From the NCBI GenBank assembly GCA_003133815.1, contig PKZR01000284.1, forward strand, positions 1 to 19,856: a stretch of DNA of 19,856 bases, written 5' to 3'. Below, piece after piece: positions 1-8,786 of the stretch (position 1 is the first letter of the stretch; each line of letters starts with the position of its first letter). Made by a program: the position numbers and the translations under genes. The stretch is from Limisphaerales bacterium (GTDB taxonomy: Bacteria; Verrucomicrobiota; Verrucomicrobiia; Limisphaerales; UBA11358). The notes under the pieces were generated by a model. It did not search any database. It was given only the letters and a program-made list of their open reading frames with translations, and had not been told where the DNA came from.

Positions 1-1056
1 AATCGGATTGCCATTGTTGATCCACCGGGCAATTGCCTCCGTCAATCCTTCCCAATCATTTTCTCCAAAAAGCTCCGCGCCATCCACACCGTGCGCAATT
101 TCTGAAATTCCACCGAGCCGCGCGCCGAAAAATTTCAATCCGCGCGCCAACGATTCTGCGACCACCAGTCCGAAAGCTTCTTCCGATGGAAAATGGATGA
201 GTCCCGCCGCCGAATCAAAATGGCGGATGAGTTCAGCCGTGGGCATTTCACCGGAGTGACGCGCCCAGCCTTCGGTCTCCAGCAATTTGATACGCTTGAG
301 AAATTCTGCGGCATAAGCCTCGGAGGGATTGAGCCGGCCGATGAAATGGATTTCAAAATCCAAATTTTTTCGGCGGAGATGTTGCGCGGCGTCGAGAATT
401 TGCAACTGCCGTTTTCGTTCGCAGATGGCGCCGACGTTGAGCAAAATACATTTGCGCGGCGTGGCGGAAGGGTTCGGCGGCAATTCAAAAAAATCCCGGC
501 GTAGCGCGTTGGGCACCCGCCATGTTGTTTTTGCGAGCGGGCGCACAAAATCCTCGGTGTAGGCGGAATTGCAAAAAACGCCGTCCGTCCGCCGCAGTGC
601 AAACACTTCCAGCCGCGCCGCCAGCCAGTAATAGCCGCCCACGCGTGCATGGACAAATGCCGCGATGGCCCGCATGTTCCCGTGTATTGTCACGACGCTT
701 GGAAAGCCGGAAAATATCGCGCCCAACGAGCATTCGCGCTCCGTGCCCTGGCCGTGGACGATGTCGGGCTGGATTTCATGCAGTCTTTTTTTTGTCGCAC
801 GAACGCAGCCTTGATAGAGTGTGCGCATCCAGCCGATTTTCGGGACGTGCAGGCTGTGAAAAAATATGTTTGACGCAATTTTTTCCGGCGATGAGATCAT
901 TTGCCGTTGCGTGCAGGAAATGACATGGATTTCAACTTCCGGCATTTGCGCAAAACCTTGCAGCAACGCCTCGGGCGCGGTGCCGAACCATGGATCGGGT
1001 TTGTGATATTCCCGGAATGGCTCGCGGTTGTCGGTGGTCAGAATGGCGATTTTCAT
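1..1056 (-). CDS. GT4-type glycosyltransferase, C-terminus cut by window edge
   Basis: This frame is open from an ATG at 1056 to base 1 with no stop, giving 352 residues of a partial protein. It begins MKIAILTTDNREPFREY. The N-terminal half has a Rossmann-like pattern ending in a donor-domain entry (DIVHGQGTE, then VVTIHGN). The C-terminal half has the GT-B nucleotide-sugar site: ILLNVGAICERKRQ, then FPSEEAFGLVVAESLARG, which carries the EX7E signature of retaining GT4 enzymes. It probably transfers a sugar from a nucleotide-sugar donor to a growing surface glycan at the inner face of the membrane. Its ATG overlaps the stop of the upstream glycosyltransferase by 4 bp (ATGA, 1053-1056), so the two are very likely translationally coupled. 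Donor and acceptor cannot be read from the sequence. Confidence 0.9.
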   Translation of the reverse strand, partial: MKIAILTTDNREPFREYHKPDPWFGTAPEALLQGFAQMPEVEIHVISCTQRQMISSPEKIASNIFFHSLHVPKIGWMRTLYQGCVRATKKRLHEIQPDIVHGQGTERECSLGAIFSGFPSVVTIHGNMRAIAAFVHARVGGYYWLAARLEVFALRRTDGVFCNSAYTEDFVRPLAKTTWRVPNALRRDFFELPPNPSATPRKCILLNVGAICERKRQLQILDAAQHLRRKNLDFEIHFIGRLNPSEAYAAEFLKRIKLLETEGWARHSGEMPTAELIRHFDSAAGLIHFPSEEAFGLVVAESLARGLKFFGARLGGISEIAHGVDGAELFGENDWEGLTEAIARWINNGNPI

Positions 1057-2210
1057 CGGCTCAATCGTTTTTGATATTCTGCCAGCAGCCGGTCTCCGTA
1101 ATCCTGCCAGGTGTTTTTTACAGCGCCCTTTTTATGGGCGGCTTCGCCCATGCGGCGGCACAGTTCAGGATTTTGCGCCACGCGGAGCATGGCTTCGGCG
1201 ATATGCTGCGGATCGCGCCCGCGCACGATGAATCCTTCCACGCTGTCTGCCACCAAAGTGGTCGCCCCGCCTTCGTGGGTGCCGATGACCGGCAAGCCGG
1301 CCGCCAGGGCTTCAATTTGGGCACGGGCAATGCCTTCCTCCTGCGAAGGGAAGACAAAGGCGGTGCAGGTTTGCAATAATTTCGCGAGCTCGGGATGCGA
1401 AAGGTTTGGGAAATGGGTGAACGTGCCTTCCCATTTCGGGCGCTCGCGGCGAAAGTCCGTTTTATAATCTCCCACGCAAATCAGTTCGGCCTCCGGCAAT
1501 TGTTTTTTCACCCGCTCAAAGGCGCGGAACAGATACTGGTGTCCCTTGCGCAGGCAGATGGTGCCCACGGCAATGAATTTTGGCGTTGCCGGCATGTTCT
1601 CCCGCTTTTTGAAGATGCTTAAATCCACGCCAAACGGGTTCACAAAACATTTTTCGGGTCGAATGCCGTTGGCCACCATGGAATCGCGCACAAAAAGGGA
1701 CGGACAAAGGATGACATCCGCCCGTTCCAGTTCCCGGTTCATTCTGGCAAACATCCAGCGCGGAACCGGAACTTTTTCGCCGGGACACCACAGGTCGCAT
1801 TCCCGCTGCCAGTAGCCGTAATAACTGGTCGGATGGCTGTTAGGACAGTCCAGCACCTTCAATGCACCGGTTTTTTCCGCCCGGTCAAAAGGTTCCGTGG
1901 CAAAGCCGAGGATGGCCTGGACGACGTTGCATTCCGGCCAGGATTGTCCCAGCAACCAATGTTTCCAAAGTGGGAAAAAAGCATAGAACGCCTTCTCCTC
2001 CCAGATTTGCGGAGCCAGGTGGTAGAACGGCTTCATGGCCAGATGAAACGGCCAGCAGCGGCGGTATTTTTCCGGTGAAATCCCGGTGCTGTTTTTAAGG
2101 GAAATCCACAGCCCGGCCAGCGCGCCGCGTGCCTCGAAGGCTTTGGCGGGATGCGGCAGCCACCAGCCGCCGCAGGTGGCGAGGAGGACTTGAAGCCTGT
2201 CAGGATTCAT
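1053..2210 (-). CDS. GT4-family glycosyltransferase
   Basis: The product is 385 aa from the ATG at 2210 (MNPDRLQVLLATCGGWW). The frame extends upstream to an ATG at 2279, but that would overlap the preceding gene by 62 bp, and the 2210 start leaves a natural 7-bp gap. The C-terminal half is a clear glycosyltransferase group 1 domain: KFIAVGTICLRKGHQYLF opens the donor domain, and FPSQEEGIARAQIEALAAG gives the EX7E motif, followed by GLPVIGTHEGG. The length is normal for GT4 enzymes. It is the middle of three consecutive glycosyltransferase genes and overlaps the next by 4 bp. The probable role is sequential sugar addition in exopolysaccharide or O-antigen synthesis; the sugar is unknown. Confidence 0.93.
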   Translation of the reverse strand: MNPDRLQVLLATCGGWWLPHPAKAFEARGALAGLWISLKNSTGISPEKYRRCWPFHLAMKPFYHLAPQIWEEKAFYAFFPLWKHWLLGQSWPECNVVQAILGFATEPFDRAEKTGALKVLDCPNSHPTSYYGYWQRECDLWCPGEKVPVPRWMFARMNRELERADVILCPSLFVRDSMVANGIRPEKCFVNPFGVDLSIFKKRENMPATPKFIAVGTICLRKGHQYLFRAFERVKKQLPEAELICVGDYKTDFRRERPKWEGTFTHFPNLSHPELAKLLQTCTAFVFPSQEEGIARAQIEALAAGLPVIGTHEGGATTLVADSVEGFIVRGRDPQHIAEAMLRVAQNPELCRRMGEAAHKKGAVKNTWQDYGDRLLAEYQKRLSR

Positions 2211-2217
2211 GGCGTTC

Positions 2218-3387
2218 TCAGGCAAGGTTTGCCTCTGCAAGCAATTGGGTGAGGCGCTGGGCGGTTCCTTCAATTCCATAGATTGCCGTTACTTTATCGG
2301 CTTTTCCGGAGAGTGACAACTCTGTGTAATGTTGCACAACCCTGTGAATTGCTTCCGCCAGCGATGCGGGTGTCTCTGCCTCGTAATAAATGCAGGCGTC
2401 GCCGCACACAACAGGCACGTCGCTCGCGCGGCTGCTCAAGATGAGCAGCCCGGCGGACATATAGCTGAAAACTTTCGATGGAAAAGTAACGTCCGAGATG
2501 GGGTCGGAAGGGCGCTGACAATTCAGCCCGACTTGGCAACGACCGATAAGGGCAGTGTAATCAACCGCTGGCAGGGTGCCGTGAAAGGTCACCCGCCCCT
2601 GCCAGCGCGGTCCCCCCGCCAGTGCGGCCACTTCTTTTTCAAGCGAACCTGCTCCGGTGATATGCAGATGCCAGCCAGTTTCCGGCAGCAGCGGCAGCGC
2701 CGCCAGCAGGAGGTCCACTCCGCGCGTCCGGTCCAGTGAACCGGAATAGAGGAAATGCACGGTGTCGCCAAGAGGCGGCCGTTCGCGGGGAAGAGTTGTC
2801 CGCACCACGAAGCCTGGTGCGAGCAGGGTCGGCACGTTTGGAGGAAGCCGGCGTCCCAGCGCGGGATGGGCCAGGATGGCCGCCCGGATCAGTCCCCGGC
2901 CCATTTTTTCCGCCAGCCCGCTCAACCCGGCGTGCCACGATTGATCAATGGCGTGTTTGCCATCCTCATATTCCAGCACAAAATCAACCCGGCGGAACAG
3001 CCGCACCGCATAGGCTGCCACCACGTAAATAAATTCATAGTTGTCAATCACCACCAGGTCGTTGGATTGGATGCGGCGCACCGCTTGCACCGCATAGAAT
3101 AACCACCCCAGCGGGATCCGCAATTTCGGGACATCCCAGTTGGCGCAGAAGAACTGCCGATGGGTTGAAAACGTTGTGGCGGCGGCGGGCAACCAGCGGG
3201 GCGAACGCCGTTCCAAGCTTTTAGGCGGCGATGACAGGACAACGACCACGCGCCCGGTGGCCAGCTCCAGGCAGCGGAAAAGGTCCCGCCGCTTGGGGGA
3301 ACTCAGGCACGGCGCAATCTTCTCCCCGCGCAAATCCAAATAGTGCTGGTCATAAACATTGCTCAGGCAGACGACTTTATTGTGCAT
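2218..3387 (-). CDS. Glycosyltransferase, GT4-like (GT-B fold)
   Basis: The product is 389 aa, beginning MHNKVVCLSNVYDQHYLD at a good ATG. The C-terminal half carries HFLYSGSLDRTRGVDLLL, then LHITGAGSLEKEV, then TFPSKVFSYMSAGLLILSS. This last motif is the donor-binding loop typical of GT4 enzymes of O-antigen and capsule clusters (FPSK.FEYM..G); here Ser replaces the usual Glu. The central DNYEFIYVVAAYAVRLFRR is hydrophobic and fits membrane association. It is the first gene of the minus-strand glycosyltransferase run. The stop lies 7 bp before the next start, and a divergent methyltransferase lies 133 bp upstream. The family call is firm, the specificity unknown. Confidence 0.88.
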   Translation of the reverse strand: MHNKVVCLSNVYDQHYLDLRGEKIAPCLSSPKRRDLFRCLELATGRVVVVLSSPPKSLERRSPRWLPAAATTFSTHRQFFCANWDVPKLRIPLGWLFYAVQAVRRIQSNDLVVIDNYEFIYVVAAYAVRLFRRVDFVLEYEDGKHAIDQSWHAGLSGLAEKMGRGLIRAAILAHPALGRRLPPNVPTLLAPGFVVRTTLPRERPPLGDTVHFLYSGSLDRTRGVDLLLAALPLLPETGWHLHITGAGSLEKEVAALAGGPRWQGRVTFHGTLPAVDYTALIGRCQVGLNCQRPSDPISDVTFPSKVFSYMSAGLLILSSRASDVPVVCGDACIYYEAETPASLAEAIHRVVQHYTELSLSGKADKVTAIYGIEGTAQRLTQLLAEANLA

Positions 3388-3520
3388 GATGGCTCAAGCC
3401 GCAAGTTTCACCAACATCGTGTTTCGCAGGATTGTGACAGCAGCATAACAAAGCTTACTGGTTTATGGTTGAATGTCACCCGTAAAAGCCCTAGCGTGTC
3501 TGCCAATAAATTTTTAGCTG
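3388..3520. promoter_or_regulatory. Divergent intergenic region of the polysaccharide locus
   Basis: This 133-bp gap separates the divergent glycosyltransferase and methyltransferase starts, so promoters for both directions should lie here. On the minus strand a TATGCT sequence resembles a -10 box, but I could not match a convincing -35 to it. No strong Shine-Dalgarno sequence precedes the methyltransferase ATG. The regulatory role is inferred from gene orientation alone. Confidence 0.4.
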
Positions 3521-4273
3521 ATGCCTCCGACCAACCCCGTTTTAAGACAGATTCATCGCGCGGCCGGTGCCGTGCCTCCGTTGCTCAATTGTTATCGCAA
3601 AGTCCGCGACGTTTCCAAATCAGATCCGCTGGCCACCGCCCTCTATCGCAAGCTGTTTGATCGCGGCCGGCTCCGGTTGCCGGAGATCGAGGCGGAAACG
3701 CTCGCGCCGGAATCTGGAGACATCCGTTTTCCCGTGTCGTATCCGTTGCTGGCGGGCGAGGACGCGCCGCTGCTGGACATGCTGTTTCTCCTGAATCTGG
3801 CCAAGGGCCGTGGGGTCAAACGGATTCTCGAGATCGGCACCTATCGGGCGCGCACCACCGCGGCATTTCATCTGAACTGTCCGGAGGCGTTTATTGCCAG
3901 CTACGACATCCAGGTGCTGGACTCGCCCTATCGCCGGGCGCTGCTGAACCAGCCGAACATCCAGTTGCGGCATGCTTCGTTTGCGGACTCCGCCGGCGTG
4001 CTGCGTAACGAACCACCGTATGACCTGATTTTCGTGGACGGCTCCCACCGGGTGGAATATGTCATTGCCGATTCCCGCATCGCCTTGGAAATACTCGCCC
4101 CAGGCGGCATCATTGTCTGGCACGATTACCGGCCCAATGATTTTCGCAACCGGGAATTACGCGTGCCGGAAGGTTTGGAAGTCATTCGACAAACGGTTCC
4201 GGTGTTTGCCGTGAAGCACACCACCTGCGCAGTGCATGTTTCTGCCGCCAAAAAGAGTAGCTCACAAACTTGA
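3521..4273 (+). CDS. Class I SAM-dependent methyltransferase (Methyltransf_24-like)
   Basis: The product is 250 aa. Residues about 98-110 (KRILEIGTYRARTT) form the glycine-containing SAM-binding motif I. An acidic strand end follows at ASYDIQVL. The segment YDLIFVDGSHRVEYVIAD, then LEILAPGGIIVWHDY, matches the motif IV to post-motif region of the Methyltransf_24 family (FVDGDH..V..D....L..GG.....D). Such enzymes often methylate sugars in surface glycans or small metabolites. Its place between glycosyltransferase and flippase genes makes a glycan substrate likely, but this is inferred. It stands alone on the plus strand and ends 2 bp from the convergent flippase stop. The ATG at 3521 is the first plausible start, with little ribosome-binding sequence before it. 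Confidence 0.88.
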   Translation: MPPTNPVLRQIHRAAGAVPPLLNCYRKVRDVSKSDPLATALYRKLFDRGRLRLPEIEAETLAPESGDIRFPVSYPLLAGEDAPLLDMLFLLNLAKGRGVKRILEIGTYRARTTAAFHLNCPEAFIASYDIQVLDSPYRRALLNQPNIQLRHASFADSAGVLRNEPPYDLIFVDGSHRVEYVIADSRIALEILAPGGIIVWHDYRPNDFRNRELRVPEGLEVIRQTVPVFAVKHTTCAVHVSAAKKSSSQT

Positions 4274-4275
4274 AT

Positions 4276-5829
4276 TCAACCGACCGGTTGGTGGAACAAG
4301 CGTTTGAGAAACGGGACGGTCTTCGCTGGAACACGCCCCAGAATTTCATTTTGAAAAGAGACGGGAATTCCAAAGCGGAGAAGCAAATACAGGCCAATGG
4401 AGCCAGCCAGCAGGGCATGCAAAAACAGCCGCATGAGGCTGGACGCCGGTGCCAGCAACCACCAGGTCAGCGCGGCGACAGGCAAATAGACCAGGAGGAC
4501 TTTGAACATGGGCCGCAGCCAGTCCAATGCGACTTCGCGGAAAGAAAGCCCCAAAAATCGGCTTATTCGCCAAATTCCATAATTACCTGTTAAAAGAAAA
4601 TCGCAAAGAACGGAACATCCGATAATGGCCGCCAGGCCTCCCCAACGGATTGCCAGAAAGGAAAGCCCCGCAAAAATGGCGCCCTCCAACAAATAAACAT
4701 AGCGCATAAAGCCGATCTGCTTGGTGGTGATAACCATGCCGGTATGACAATGGATGGCTGCCGAGACAATCATCCACAAAGCCAGCAGCGAGTCGTTTGC
4801 CACCGGCCATTGGATTTTTCCATGCGTCCAAAGAGAGACGAACAAACTGTTGCAGAGCGCAAAGGAAACCGCCGCCCAGCCCGCAAAGGAAATGCTCAAG
4901 ATAGTCAGGCTGCGATAACGGTCGCGCAGCCGGGCGAGTTCGCCGCGCGCCAACATTTCAGCGAAGCCGGCCCAGGACATGTCCGCGATGCGCCAGATGA
5001 CTTGATTCAGCAAATTGAACACCCGAAGACCGATGCCCCACACCGCCGCTTCTGCGGGTCCCAACATTCGGGTGATGATGATAACCTGGCTGGTGGTGAT
5101 CAACTGGCTGCCTACGGATATCAGCAGCAAATCTTTTCCCAAGTTGAATATCTCAACGAAATGCCGCCCCGACACCCGGCCCCAGCCGCCGGTCCGGGGA
5201 AACAGATTTAATGCAGCGCAGGCACCCGTCTGAAAGACCATTACCAGCACGGTTGAGAAGAGCGACCCCAGCGCCAGGCTCAATACTCCGAAATTAAAAT
5301 GAAAAAACACCCATTGCGCCGCAAAATTAATCATCAGTCCTCCGACGCCGATGTAATTGTTCAGATCCATCCGCTGGTGCGCGTAGAGCAGCTGACCCAA
5401 TATGCGTGTGGTGAATGTCAGTGCCACGACGCCGCACTGCCAGTTGACCAGCCGGATGAATTCCGGCTGCAGCGGTTGCGAAATAGCCAGCAAGCGGGCG
5501 AAGGTTCCGGCCAATGCCAGACCAATGATAAGGATAATGCCTCCTTGCAGGGTGGAGACGAGACAGCTCGTTTTGATGAAGCTGCCATAATTGCCGCCCT
5601 GCCGTTCATCCTTGTGGTCAACCAGCAGGCGCAACGATGAACCGGTCATGCCGGCATCAATCAGGTTCAAATAGCCCATCAGCGTGCCTACCACCACCCA
5701 AAGGCCGAACCGCTGGGTGTCCAGATAATGCAGCGCCACCGGCACCGAAGCCAGGGAATAGAAAGCGGTTGCCGCCAGCTGGACATAGCTGGATGCCACC
5801 CCATGAATGGCACGGCGTAAGCGGGACAT
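4276..5829 (-). CDS. Polysaccharide flippase / Wzx-like membrane transporter (MOP superfamily)
   Basis: The product is 517 aa and strongly hydrophobic along most of its length, with about 12-14 membrane segments. It starts SRLRRAIHGVASSYVQLAAT after the ATG, the short basic N-terminus typical of Wzx and oligosaccharide exporters. Segments such as LWVVVGTLMGYLNLIDAGM and VIIITRMLGPAEAAVWG follow the pattern of the polysaccharide-synthesis transporter family, which moves lipid-linked glycan units across the inner membrane. The frame also allows a TTG at 5832 directly before the ATG; the ATG at 5829 is preferred. It is convergent with the methyltransferase (2-bp gap). An inverted repeat lies in its leader just before the start codon. 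Other MOP transporters are possible, but the glycosyltransferase context favours glycan export. Confidence 0.88.
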   Translation of the reverse strand: MSRLRRAIHGVASSYVQLAATAFYSLASVPVALHYLDTQRFGLWVVVGTLMGYLNLIDAGMTGSSLRLLVDHKDERQGGNYGSFIKTSCLVSTLQGGIILIIGLALAGTFARLLAISQPLQPEFIRLVNWQCGVVALTFTTRILGQLLYAHQRMDLNNYIGVGGLMINFAAQWVFFHFNFGVLSLALGSLFSTVLVMVFQTGACAALNLFPRTGGWGRVSGRHFVEIFNLGKDLLLISVGSQLITTSQVIIITRMLGPAEAAVWGIGLRVFNLLNQVIWRIADMSWAGFAEMLARGELARLRDRYRSLTILSISFAGWAAVSFALCNSLFVSLWTHGKIQWPVANDSLLALWMIVSAAIHCHTGMVITTKQIGFMRYVYLLEGAIFAGLSFLAIRWGGLAAIIGCSVLCDFLLTGNYGIWRISRFLGLSFREVALDWLRPMFKVLLVYLPVAALTWWLLAPASSLMRLFLHALLAGSIGLYLLLRFGIPVSFQNEILGRVPAKTVPFLKRLFHQPVG

Positions 5830-5833
5830 CAAT

Positions 5834-5890
5834 GGCCGGACTCTACTCCAAGCGACTCGGACAACTCAATTCAATTGTCAGGATCCGGCC
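5834..5890 (-). promoter_or_regulatory. Nested inverted repeats in the leader of the flippase gene
   Basis: On the minus strand the 57 bases before the flippase start form GGCCGGA (5884-5890) and TCCGGCC (5834-5840) as outer arms. Within them are GACAA (5875-5879) and TTGTC (5860-5864). The outer arm ends 4 nt before the ATG, and a GGAG ribosome-binding-like sequence lies inside the structure. Pairing could hide the start region. Function is inferred; such short repeats can also occur by chance. Confidence 0.3.
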
Positions 5891-6082
5891 AGATTGACTG
5901 ACAGATAAACGGATGCCGGGTTCAATCTTCAAGGTCCAAACCTCAAAACAGTTGTTCAACCCCGGTAAAAACGAGGTTCATTTAATAAACCGGAAATCTT
6001 CTGCGGGAAACATTTCAGGCGGTTGCCATCACCCAAAACCAAACTCCACGGCCGGGATGAAATCGCTCAGGTTTCACACCGT
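5891..6082. other. Intergenic stretch between miaA and the flippase gene
   Basis: About 190 bp without a credible gene. It should hold the flippase promoter (minus strand) and the end of the miaA transcript. No clear terminator hairpin with a T-run and no confident promoter pair was found. Confidence 0.4.
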
Positions 6083-7036
6083 TTATGACCGGGTGCTGGA
6101 CGCTTCACGTTGAATTTTTTCCAGGCATTTTTCCGGCGGCTCGTCCGGCTTTAATTCAATCCATTCCGCGTCAAGCTGGCGGCGGAACCACGTCAGTTGA
6201 CGTTTTGCAAACTGTCGCGTGCGGCTTTTTACCAGCCCGATCGTTTCAGACAGCGGGCGTTCTCCGTGCAAATGTTCCACGATCTGCCGGTAGCCGATGG
6301 CCTGCATCGCCGTCTTGTTCCGATCAAGGCCGTGCCGGAGCAGTTCGCGTGTCTCCTCCACCAACCCGCGCGCAAACATGGCGTCCACGCGCATGTTGAT
6401 GCACGCGTGCAAGTCAGCGGGCGAGCGCGTGAGGCAATAAAAATTGGTTTTGATGGGGTGGGCGCACTGCGCCTTCCACTCCGCCCGCTGTTCGGAAAAC
6501 TTTTTTCCCGAAAGCCGGATCACTTCCACGGCCCGGATGACGCGGCGGGGGTTTTGCCTGTCAATTTTCTCGTAGGCCGCCGGATCGCGCTCGCGCAACT
6601 CCTTCAGCAGCGATTCAAACGACAACGCCTCCAGTTCAGCGCGCAATTCCGGGTTTGTGCCGGGCGCCTCGCCGATGCCGCTCAAAAACGCCTTGAAATA
6701 CAGCCCGGTGCCGCCGCAGAAAATCGGAGTTTTATTTCGTGATTGGATTTCTTCCACAGCCCTTTGCGCGAGCCGGATGAATTGCGCGGCGTCAAAGTTT
6801 TCCGTCAAATCGCAGACATCAACGAGGTGATGCGGCACGCGGGCGCATTCGGCGGGCGACGGCTTGGCGGTGCCGATGTCGAGTCCCCGATAGACCTGCA
6901 TGGAATCGGCGGAGATGATCTCCCCGCCGATTTTTTCCGCGAGGGCGAGGGCGATTTCAGATTTTCCAACCGCAGTCGGCCCGGCGATGAAGATTGGCAG
7001 ATGGGATCTGGCAGATGGGAGTTGGAATTCCGCCAT
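6083..7036 (-). CDS. miaA: tRNA dimethylallyltransferase MiaA
   Basis: The product is 317 aa, normal for MiaA, which transfers a dimethylallyl group from DMAPP to N6 of A37 in tRNAs reading UNN codons. Visible motifs are the P-loop GPTAVGKS (residues 19-26), the DSMQVYRGLDIGTAKP segment with the catalytic Asp near 44, VPHHLVDV, and CGGTGLYFKAFLSGI. NPRRVIRAVEV and the C-terminal QAIGYRQIVEHL plus RQFAKRQLTWFR follow in the family order. The frame extends upstream to 7258, but those residues only mirror lgt; the ATG at 7036 (MAEFQLPSARSHLPIF) gives the right N-terminus. It lies 2 bp after the lgt stop, so both are co-transcribed. Confidence 0.97.
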   Translation of the reverse strand: MAEFQLPSARSHLPIFIAGPTAVGKSEIALALAEKIGGEIISADSMQVYRGLDIGTAKPSPAECARVPHHLVDVCDLTENFDAAQFIRLAQRAVEEIQSRNKTPIFCGGTGLYFKAFLSGIGEAPGTNPELRAELEALSFESLLKELRERDPAAYEKIDRQNPRRVIRAVEVIRLSGKKFSEQRAEWKAQCAHPIKTNFYCLTRSPADLHACINMRVDAMFARGLVEETRELLRHGLDRNKTAMQAIGYRQIVEHLHGERPLSETIGLVKSRTRQFAKRQLTWFRRQLDAEWIELKPDEPPEKCLEKIQREASSTRS

Positions 7037-7038
7037 TG

Positions 7039-7851
7039 CTATCCTCGTTTTGCTTCTCGGCGCGACAGGATTGCCGCGAGCGCAAGTCCGGCGGCGAAAA
7101 TCGGCACGCTGACCCATTGCGCCGGCGTGAGGCCCAGGTGGTAATGGAGGTTGGTGTAATCGCCGCGAAAGCATTCGACCAACGAGCGCGTGACGGCGTA
7201 GCAAAGCAGGCAGGTCGCAAAAATCTGGCCGTCGAATTTCTTGCGCCGGAACAGCCACGCGAGAAAAACATAGACCCCGAAATTCAGCAGCGCGTCGTAA
7301 ATTTCCGTCGGATGGACCGGAAGCGACATGTCATGTTCTCCGACAAGGCCCTGCTGGTAATGCTGGTCCCAGGCATAGGAACCGTTCGGAAAGCGGATGG
7401 CCCACGGAGCATCGCACACGCGCCCGAAGCAGCATCCGTTGAGCAGGCAGCCGATGCGGCCAAAAACATTTCCCAGCGCGATGCTCGGAGCTAGAACGTC
7501 GGCGGTCTTCCACAGAGGCATTTTCTTCCAGCGGATGTAAATCATCCCCGCGATCATCGCGCCGATGAGACCGCCGTAATAAACAAGGCCGCCGTGCTGG
7601 ATCATGAAAATTTCGGAGAACGGCTGGTCCGCAAATTCCTCCCGCCAGTAGGTCGCCACATAAACGGCGCGCGCGCCGATAATTCCGCCGACCATGAGCC
7701 AGAGCGTGATGTCCGCGATGCGTTCGCCGGAAATTTTCTCGCGGCGCGCACGCAACGTCGCCGTCCACAACCCGGCCAGAAACGCCAGCGCGATCATCAC
7801 GCCATACCAATGGATCGTGAGCCTGCCAATTTGAAACGCAATCGGATGCAC
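7039..7851 (-). CDS. lgt: Prolipoprotein diacylglyceryl transferase Lgt
   Basis: The product is 270 aa. Lgt moves diacylglycerol from phosphatidylglycerol to the lipobox cysteine of prolipoproteins in the inner membrane. Visible family marks are the N-terminal IHWYGVMIALAF segment, HGGLVYYGGLIG (residues 86-97, including the essential His), the Lgt signature GRIGCLLNGCCFG (131-143), and VHPTEIYDA (179-187). Several hydrophobic segments fit the seven-helix fold. The start codon is GTG at 7851; an in-frame stop lies a few codons upstream, so no earlier start is possible. No clear Shine-Dalgarno sequence precedes it. It sits 53 bp after the DUF3106 gene and 2 bp before miaA. Confidence 0.97.
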   Translation of the reverse strand: MHPIAFQIGRLTIHWYGVMIALAFLAGLWTATLRARREKISGERIADITLWLMVGGIIGARAVYVATYWREEFADQPFSEIFMIQHGGLVYYGGLIGAMIAGMIYIRWKKMPLWKTADVLAPSIALGNVFGRIGCLLNGCCFGRVCDAPWAIRFPNGSYAWDQHYQQGLVGEHDMSLPVHPTEIYDALLNFGVYVFLAWLFRRKKFDGQIFATCLLCYAVTRSLVECFRGDYTNLHYHLGLTPAQWVSVPIFAAGLALAAILSRREAKRG

Positions 7852-7904
7852 GGCGGGAAGTTAAGGCGGCGCGGCGGAAATGGCGAATTTGAAATTCGCG
7901 GGGT

Positions 7905-8786
7905 TCAATTATGATTCGTCGCCGTGGATGGATTGGAGCCGCCCGGCGGCGGCACCACGAAGCCCGAGGGCAGCGGCGGCCACTGCGGCACATTGACGAC
8001 CAGGTCGCGCCACGCCTGCCGTTCGGCGGGCGACATTTCCGACCAGCGCGCCGCGTTTTTCAAAAACTCCGACCGCTGCCGCGCGTCCATGCCGGCGAAT
8101 TTTGCGAACGCGTTGACGCACTCGGCGCGCTGTGCCGAGGGCAGCTTTTCGAAAGATTGCAGGGTTTTTTCCATCTGCGCCCGTTCGGCGTCGGAAAGAG
8201 TGTTGAGCGTCTTCTGCTTTTCGTCGGGAGTGAGTTCGAAAAACTGGTTTACCTGGGCGGCGATTCTCCGAAGTTCTCCATCCGGAAATATCGCCAGATT
8301 GTTTGTTGAGCCAACTTCATCGAAGTAATCAAGAGTGCGCTCATTGTCCAAAAATTCCTGCTGCAGCGGCGGCGGCAGAATAATCCACTGCTCAAGACGG
8401 TCCTTGACCAGTTCCCGTACCTCTTGCGGCACCTGCGCCAGCTGCGCGTCGCGGTTCGTCGGTGATTCGCGCAGCAGCGGCGACAGATACCAGCGCAATT
8501 CCGTGGCGCGCAGACGAAGCTCGCGTTCGTCCGGGTCGAGCGCCTCGTATTCGGCGACCTTGGCAAGGATTCGTTCGCGGATTTCCGGCGGGCGGTTGGT
8601 CAGAAAACCTTCCCGTTCGTCCTCCGGCATGGCGATCAACTGGCGCAACTGGCCGAAAAAATCCGTCTTTGAATGGGATTGCTGGGGAAGATTCGTGGCC
8701 GTCTGCGCCACGAGGGAAAAAAGGGCGAGCTGCGCCGCGGCGAGAATCGCCGCCGCCCGGCAACGCGCCTGACACAGCCGGTTCAT
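7905..8786 (-). CDS. DUF3106-like exported protein
   Basis: The product is 293 aa. It starts with a basic N-region, then a hydrophobic stretch (AAAILAAAQLALFSLVAQ, about residues 11-28), which looks like a Sec signal peptide. The mature part is helical and highly charged. It has recurring short units of the type LxPxERQxW: MPEDEREGFL, LTPDEKQKTL, LPSAQRAECV, MDARQRSEFL and MSPAERQAWRDL, the last two very like DUF3106. The tail is proline-rich. Biochemical function is unknown for this family. Its start overlaps the stop of the upstream anti-sigma-like gene by 4 bp (8783-8786), which suggests coupled translation and a shared envelope role. Confidence 0.75.
   Translation of the reverse strand: MNRLCQARCRAAAILAAAQLALFSLVAQTATNLPQQSHSKTDFFGQLRQLIAMPEDEREGFLTNRPPEIRERILAKVAEYEALDPDERELRLRATELRWYLSPLLRESPTNRDAQLAQVPQEVRELVKDRLEQWIILPPPLQQEFLDNERTLDYFDEVGSTNNLAIFPDGELRRIAAQVNQFFELTPDEKQKTLNTLSDAERAQMEKTLQSFEKLPSAQRAECVNAFAKFAGMDARQRSEFLKNAARWSEMSPAERQAWRDLVVNVPQWPPLPSGFVVPPPGGSNPSTATNHN

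Noticed and set aside
7037..7258. Upstream extension of miaA by 74 residues
   Set aside because: It lies inside lgt in another frame and MiaA family proteins start near the P-loop, as from 7036.
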